Assembly: GCF_014647675.1 (NCBI RefSeq)
Contig: NZ_BMPQ01000006.1
Span: forward strand, 335,095 to 385,042
From: Streptomyces flaveus
Lineage (GTDB): Bacteria; Actinomycetota; Actinomycetes; Streptomycetales; Streptomycetaceae
Reading direction: 5' to 3'
Length of the DNA stretch: 49,948 nucleotides
A program made the position numbers and the translations under genes. Positions 49,915-49,948 of the stretch are shown here, piece after piece. How positions within the stretch are numbered: the stretch's first letter is position 1; each line of letters begins with the position of its first letter. Below the pieces are notes generated by a model, which searched no databases, had not been told where the DNA came from, and saw only the letters and a list, made by a program, of their open reading frames with translations.

Positions 49915-49948
49915 ACCCCCGCATCGGCCTGAACGGCCTCGTCCTCAA

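Overview
The window is a high-GC chromosomal segment of a Streptomyces species. Third codon positions are strongly G/C, start codons are often GTG or TTG behind purine-rich ribosome binding sites, and one tRNA matches bldA, the streptomycete tRNA-Leu(UAA). Gene content and order resemble the S. coelicolor SCO3083-SCO3125 neighbourhood, as recalled from memory rather than by alignment. I see no rRNA, CRISPR array, insertion sequence or intact prophage.

Layout. 0-2.6 kb: a Bax-inhibitor-1/YccA membrane protein, pobA with a palindromic operator candidate, and bldA. 2.9-6.6 kb: a MacB/FtsX-type ABC transporter. 6.6-9.9 kb: a cyclopropane-synthase-like methyltransferase and ndh, with a Rex-type operator about 310 bp upstream of ndh. 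9.9-13.4 kb: a tightly packed leftward cluster eno-divIC-DUF501-ppx. 13.7-17.4 kb: two resuscitation-promoting-factor muralytic enzymes (rpfA with a c-di-AMP riboswitch, and rpfC) and the P450 CYP107U1. 17.4-25.8 kb: mazG, a SurA-like lipoprotein, a Ser/Thr kinase with an overlapping membrane partner, an HNH lipoprotein, and mfd. 26-31 kb: a DUF2079 membrane protein and a second FtsX-type ABC transporter paralogous to the first. 31.3-37.3 kb: an MFS exporter, a VOC protein, a degraded patch, a DUF485/acetate-symporter pair and a coiled-coil protein.

The most unusual region is 37.4-42.7 kb. Four genes in two divergent pairs are built from domains of bacterial toxin-immunity systems: a leftward operon of two fusions (WHH-type HNH nuclease with SUKH-1; YrhB/Imm35-like domain, long Pro/Gly linker, deaminase-like domain and SUKH-4), and a rightward pair of a stand-alone YwqJ-type deaminase and a SUKH-3 protein. 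No secretion signals or export domains are visible. This is my best candidate for an undescribed system. It is followed by an orphan histidine kinase and an HTH/LAGLIDADG-like protein abutting tRNA-Gln(UUG).

45.3-49.9 kb: glmU, prsA, rplY and pth (cell-wall precursor, PRPP, ribosome and peptidyl-tRNA recycling), then a small membrane protein. The housekeeping genes (mfd, mazG, lipoprotein, eno, divIC, DUF501, ppx; glmU, prsA, rplY, pth) form a block also contiguous in Mycobacterium tuberculosis. The Streptomyces-specific genes look like insertions into that ancestral actinobacterial block.
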